Assembly (NCBI RefSeq): GCF_003458415.1 | Contig: NZ_QRUF01000002.1 | Coordinates: 69,237-133,236, forward strand | Direction: 5' to 3' | Source of the DNA: Collinsella sp. AF25-2LB | GTDB lineage: Bacteria; Actinomycetota; Coriobacteriia; Coriobacteriales; Coriobacteriaceae | Length of the DNA stretch: 64,000 nt | Part shown: piece after piece, positions 60,968 to 64,000 of the stretch | Position numbering within the stretch: position 1 is the stretch's first letter | Layout of the letters: each line of letters begins with the position of its first letter | Notes under the pieces: generated by a model | What the model was told of the DNA's origin: nothing | The model's input: the letters and a program-made list of their open reading frames with translations, nothing else | Databases searched by the model: none | Made by a program: the position numbers and the translations under genes

Positions 60968-63421
60968 ATAGCCGAGCAACTTTCGCTGTTTGGTTCGCCG
61001 GAACCAAAACAGGCCCTCGAAAAGCCCGACCGCTCGGCCGAGCAGGCCAAGCCCGAGTCCGCGCCCGAGCCCGTTGCCGCCTACGCGAGCGTGGTCCTCG
61101 ACATCCCGACCCGTGCGCTGTCCGAGCCATTCGCCTACGGTATCCCCCGGTCCCTTGCCAACGAGGCGCAGATCGGATCCACGGTCCTGGTCCACTTTGG
61201 TAACCGTGCTGCCGCAGGCTATATCGTCGATATTGCGCCCGAACTGGGCGACTTGCAAGGCAACATTACCCTCGACACCGCGCGCATCAAGCCCATCGAG
61301 ACCATCCTCAGCAAACCGCTCTTTGGCGCCGAGTCCGCCCGTATTGCACGTTGGATGAGCCGCGAGTATGTTGCGACGCTTTCCGAGTGCCTGCGCCTGT
61401 TCTTGCCTCCGGGCGGAAGCCCGCGCGTGGTCAAGGGCGATGACGGCGTGTGGACCGTTGAGCGCCCTGCCGTTAAACCCATCCAAAACCGCTGGGTCAT
61501 GCTCACGCCCGAGGGTTTCGACTACACGCCGCCAAAGACCGCGGTCCGTCAGCGTCAGCTCATCGAGGCGCTCCAGTGCGGCCCGGTCACGACGCGCGAC
61601 CTCAACCTGCTCTATAACAGTATGTCGGCGACCATCAAGGCGCTCGAAAAACGCGGCGTCGTGGTGGTGGAGGAGCGCCGTGCCTGGCGCGGTTGCAGCG
61701 AGCAGACCACGCTGTCCTCGGCAAGCGGCAAGGCGCCGGTCTCTCTTACCAACGGCCAGCAACAGGCACTCGCGCAGATTGAGCGCGCCCGTCTGGACGC
61801 TCATGGCGACGTGGTGCTGGTCGACGGCGTCACCGGCTCCGGCAAAACCGAGGTCTACCTCTCGGCGATTGAGCGCGTGCTGGCGACCGGCCGTTCGGCC
61901 TGCGTGCTCGTGCCCGAGATCTCGCTGACGGCCCAGACCGTCGGCCGCTTCCGTTCGCGCTTTGGCGAGACGGTCGCCGTGTTCCATTCGCGCCTTTCGG
62001 CCGGCGAGCGTCTGGACCAGTGGGATATGGTCGCCAGCGGTGCGGCCCGCGTGGTAGTCGGCGCCCGCTCGGCGCTCTTTTGCCCGCTCAGCGACTTGGG
62101 TCTCATCATCATCGACGAGGAGCACGAGACCAGCTACAAGCAGGGCTCTAGTCCGCGCTACCATGCGCGCGAGGTGGCGGCCGAGATGGCGCGGCGCTAC
62201 CGCTGCCCGCTCGTGTTGGGCTCCGCCACGCCCTCGGCCGAGGCCCTCGACCGCTGCCGCCGTGGCACGTATAACGGTGCCACCTGGACGCGCGTCGAGA
62301 TGCCCGAGCGCCCGGGACACGCCGTGCTGCCGACAGTCCGCATTGCCGACCTGCGCCGCGAGTTCTCGCACGGCAGCCGCTCTATGTTCTCAAAACCCTT
62401 GATGGAAGGTCTGGAGCGTGTGGTCGAGCGCCGCGAGAAGGCAGTGCTACTACATAACCGCCGTGGCTTTGCGCCGTTCCTGATGTGCCGCGAGTGCGGC
62501 TGCGTCCCAACCTGCAACCACTGCTCCACCGCGCTTACGTATCACGAGCGCACGCACACGCTGCAGTGTCACACCTGCGGATCGTCTTGGCGCGTGCAGC
62601 CGTATCCCGCGCCCACGAGTCGTTGCCCCAAATGCGGTAGCCGCTATCTGGCAAAAATGGGCCTGGGCACTCAGCAGATCGAGGACGCGCTGCACCAGAT
62701 GCTGCCCGAGGATGTCGCCATCATTCGCATGGATGCCGATTCCACGCGCGGCAAGGATGCGCACAAAAAACTGCTCGAGCAGTTCGATGCCGCCGATTGT
62801 GCGGTGCTGCTGGGCACGCAGATGATCGCCAAGGGCCTTGACTTTCCCGAGGTCACGCTTGTGGGCGTGGTCAATGCCGACTTTGCCCTCAAGCTGCCGG
62901 ACTTCCGCGCAGGGGAGCGCGCCTACGACCTGCTGGAACAGGTGGCGGGCCGTGCCGGTCGCGGCGATCGTCCCGGTGAGGTGATCATCCAGACCTACCT
63001 GCCCGAGGATCCGGTCATTCGCGCCGTCGCTGAGCACGACCGTTCGATCTTTACCGACTACGACCTGGATCAGCGCCGCGACGCGCTGTACCCGCCGTTT
63101 ATTCGCCTGGTCAACATTTTGGTGTGGTCGGCGAACCGAGACGACGCGCACGACTACATCGGGCGCATTGCAAAGCTTCTTAAGCGCCGCTGGCATGCCG
63201 CCGCGCCAGACTTTTTGCGGGCGGGCAGCGCGGTGCCGCAGGTGCTGGGCCCGGCTTCGTGTGTAATCGAGAGAGCCAAGGACCGTTACCGCTTCCATCT
63301 GCTTGTGAAGTCGCCCGTGGGGTACCATGTCTCTGATGATATCGACGCCTGCCTCAAAGAGGCGGGCTCCATGCGCGGCGTGAGCGTGAGCGTTGACGTC
63401 GATGCCTATGATTTGATGTAA
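60968..63421 (+). CDS. priA: Primosomal protein N' (PriA helicase), apparent ATA start
   Basis: About 817 residues if translation begins at the ATA codon, which lies 10 bases after a consensus AGGAGG and reads (M)AEQLSLFGSPEPKQ. The first canonical start in frame is GTG 61091, in the middle of the conserved strand SVVLDIPTRALSEPFAYGIP and without a good ribosome binding site. The helicase core has DGVTGSGKTEVYLSAIERVL, IDEEHETSYKQ, GSATPSAE and VAGRAGRGDRPGEV. Zinc cysteines lie in MCRECGCVPTCNHC, CHTCGSSW and CPKCGS. It restarts stalled replication forks. Confidence 0.92.
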   Translation: MAEQLSLFGSPEPKQALEKPDRSAEQAKPESAPEPVAAYASVVLDIPTRALSEPFAYGIPRSLANEAQIGSTVLVHFGNRAAAGYIVDIAPELGDLQGNITLDTARIKPIETILSKPLFGAESARIARWMSREYVATLSECLRLFLPPGGSPRVVKGDDGVWTVERPAVKPIQNRWVMLTPEGFDYTPPKTAVRQRQLIEALQCGPVTTRDLNLLYNSMSATIKALEKRGVVVVEERRAWRGCSEQTTLSSASGKAPVSLTNGQQQALAQIERARLDAHGDVVLVDGVTGSGKTEVYLSAIERVLATGRSACVLVPEISLTAQTVGRFRSRFGETVAVFHSRLSAGERLDQWDMVASGAARVVVGARSALFCPLSDLGLIIIDEEHETSYKQGSSPRYHAREVAAEMARRYRCPLVLGSATPSAEALDRCRRGTYNGATWTRVEMPERPGHAVLPTVRIADLRREFSHGSRSMFSKPLMEGLERVVERREKAVLLHNRRGFAPFLMCRECGCVPTCNHCSTALTYHERTHTLQCHTCGSSWRVQPYPAPTSRCPKCGSRYLAKMGLGTQQIEDALHQMLPEDVAIIRMDADSTRGKDAHKKLLEQFDAADCAVLLGTQMIAKGLDFPEVTLVGVVNADFALKLPDFRAGERAYDLLEQVAGRAGRGDRPGEVIIQTYLPEDPVIRAVAEHDRSIFTDYDLDQRRDALYPPFIRLVNILVWSANRDDAHDYIGRIAKLLKRRWHAAAPDFLRAGSAVPQVLGPASCVIERAKDRYRFHLLVKSPVGYHVSDDIDACLKEAGSMRGVSVSVDVDAYDLM

Positions 63422-63439
63422 CAACCCGAAAGGATGGCC

Positions 63440-63976
63440 ATGGAAGCCAACGGAATCGTACTGTCGCCCGACCCTCGTCTGCGCCAGGAGTGCGCCGTCA
63501 TCGAGGAGATCACCCCGGCGATTGAGGCGCTTGCCGAGAAGATGAAGAAGATGATGTTCGACAACGGCGGTTGCGGCCTGGCCGCCCCGCAGATCGGTGA
63601 GCTCATTCAGCTCGTCACCATCGACTGCGACTACAGCGACAAGAACGATTACGACCCGTACGTGCTCATCAACCCCGTCATTGTCGAGCAGAGTGACCAT
63701 TTGGTGCCGTTTAGCGAGGGCTGCCTTTCCATCCCCGGCATTAGCTGCGAGATCGAGCGTCCCGATCACGTTGTCGTCGAGGCGTATGACCTGGATGCCA
63801 ACCTGATTCGCTATGAGGCCACAGGCGACCTGTTCTGCGTGTGCCTGCAGCACGAGATCGATCACCTGCACGGCAATACCATGTTCGAGCGACTCAAGCC
63901 GATGCAGAGGATCAAGGCCGTCAAGGAGTACCAGGACGCCCTGGCCCGCGGCGCTCGACCGGGCGAGACGGAGTAG
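63440..63976 (+). CDS. def: Peptide deformylase
   Basis: Encodes 178 residues. ATG 63440 is placed 6 bases after GAAAGG; ATG 63434 is possible. Motif 1 GCGLAAPQIG, motif 2 EGCLSIPGI with the metal Cys, and motif 3 QHEIDHLHG with both His and the catalytic Glu are intact. It removes the formyl group from nascent proteins. priA-def is a common gene order; fmt would be expected next but lies beyond the window. Confidence 0.96.
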   Translation: MEANGIVLSPDPRLRQECAVIEEITPAIEALAEKMKKMMFDNGGCGLAAPQIGELIQLVTIDCDYSDKNDYDPYVLINPVIVEQSDHLVPFSEGCLSIPGISCEIERPDHVVVEAYDLDANLIRYEATGDLFCVCLQHEIDHLHGNTMFERLKPMQRIKAVKEYQDALARGARPGETE

Positions 63977-64000
63977 GTTTGTCCGTCCCCGGGGGGCGCC

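Overview
The window reads as a chromosomal segment of a high-GC, anaerobic gut actinobacterium of the class Coriobacteriia, most likely Collinsella or a close relative. This rests on recognised gene content and order (sigma-B/F module, alaS-ruvX-mltG, aroK-aroB-pepP-efp-nusB, a compact PTS locus, IS21/IS3 remnants) and on the dispersed palindromes. No rRNA was available to confirm it.

Layout. 1-2.9 kb: end of a small coiled protein, a degenerate RsbW-type anti-sigma factor, a SigF/SigB-family sigma factor and an AI-2E family permease, translationally coupled. 3-9.8 kb: alaS, ruvX, mltG, a YqeG-type HAD phosphatase, aroK and an aroB homologue that has lost its catalytic metal ligands. 9.9-16.3 kb: pepP, efp, an Asp23 protein, nusB, xseB, tlyA, nadK and recN. 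16.3-24.3 kb: a complete sugar-PTS locus with a divergent RpiR regulator, a fused EIIBCA, HPr, enzyme I and two tandem 1-phosphofructokinase-type kinases. 24.4-28.3 kb: a tRNA nucleotidyltransferase, two identical tRNA-Glu(CTC) genes, a YbhN-type membrane protein and a TetR regulator.

28.3-50.4 kb is a cobalamin island, by eye richer in GCG/CGC than its surroundings. It is bounded on the left by a 30-codon IS3 transposase scrap starting 3 bp after the tetR stop codon, and on the right by an IS21 IstA scrap. Its left arm (minus strand, behind a cobalamin riboswitch) encodes an exported Tat/lipoprotein CbiK cobaltochelatase, a small lipoprotein and a FecBCD/BtuCD-type ABC importer. Its right arm (plus strand) is an almost uninterrupted, mostly start-stop-overlapping operon: cbiF, cbiD, a gutted cbiL, cbiG, cbiH, cbiET, cbiA, cobT, cobU, cobS, a CobU-like/CobC fusion, cbiB, cobD, cbiP, cobO, cbiC and cbiJ. 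This is the anaerobic (early cobalt) route from sirohydrochlorin to cobalamin. The exception is CbiL: only its first ~10 and last ~65 residues remain, joined in frame, so the pathway looks broken unless another cbiL exists.

50.4-64 kb: a MacAB-like exporter, a membrane-anchored L,D-transpeptidase, a single-chain L-serine dehydratase, metK, gltX, priA (apparently with an ATA start codon) and def.

The most unusual non-coding signals are two members of a ~130-bp foldback family (19.73-19.86 kb and, inverted, 57.55-57.67 kb), with long, partly different outer arms around a conserved asymmetric core and inner hairpin. There are also two copies of a TTGCGGTGAAAT palindrome and one 29-bp-arm palindrome upstream of gltX.
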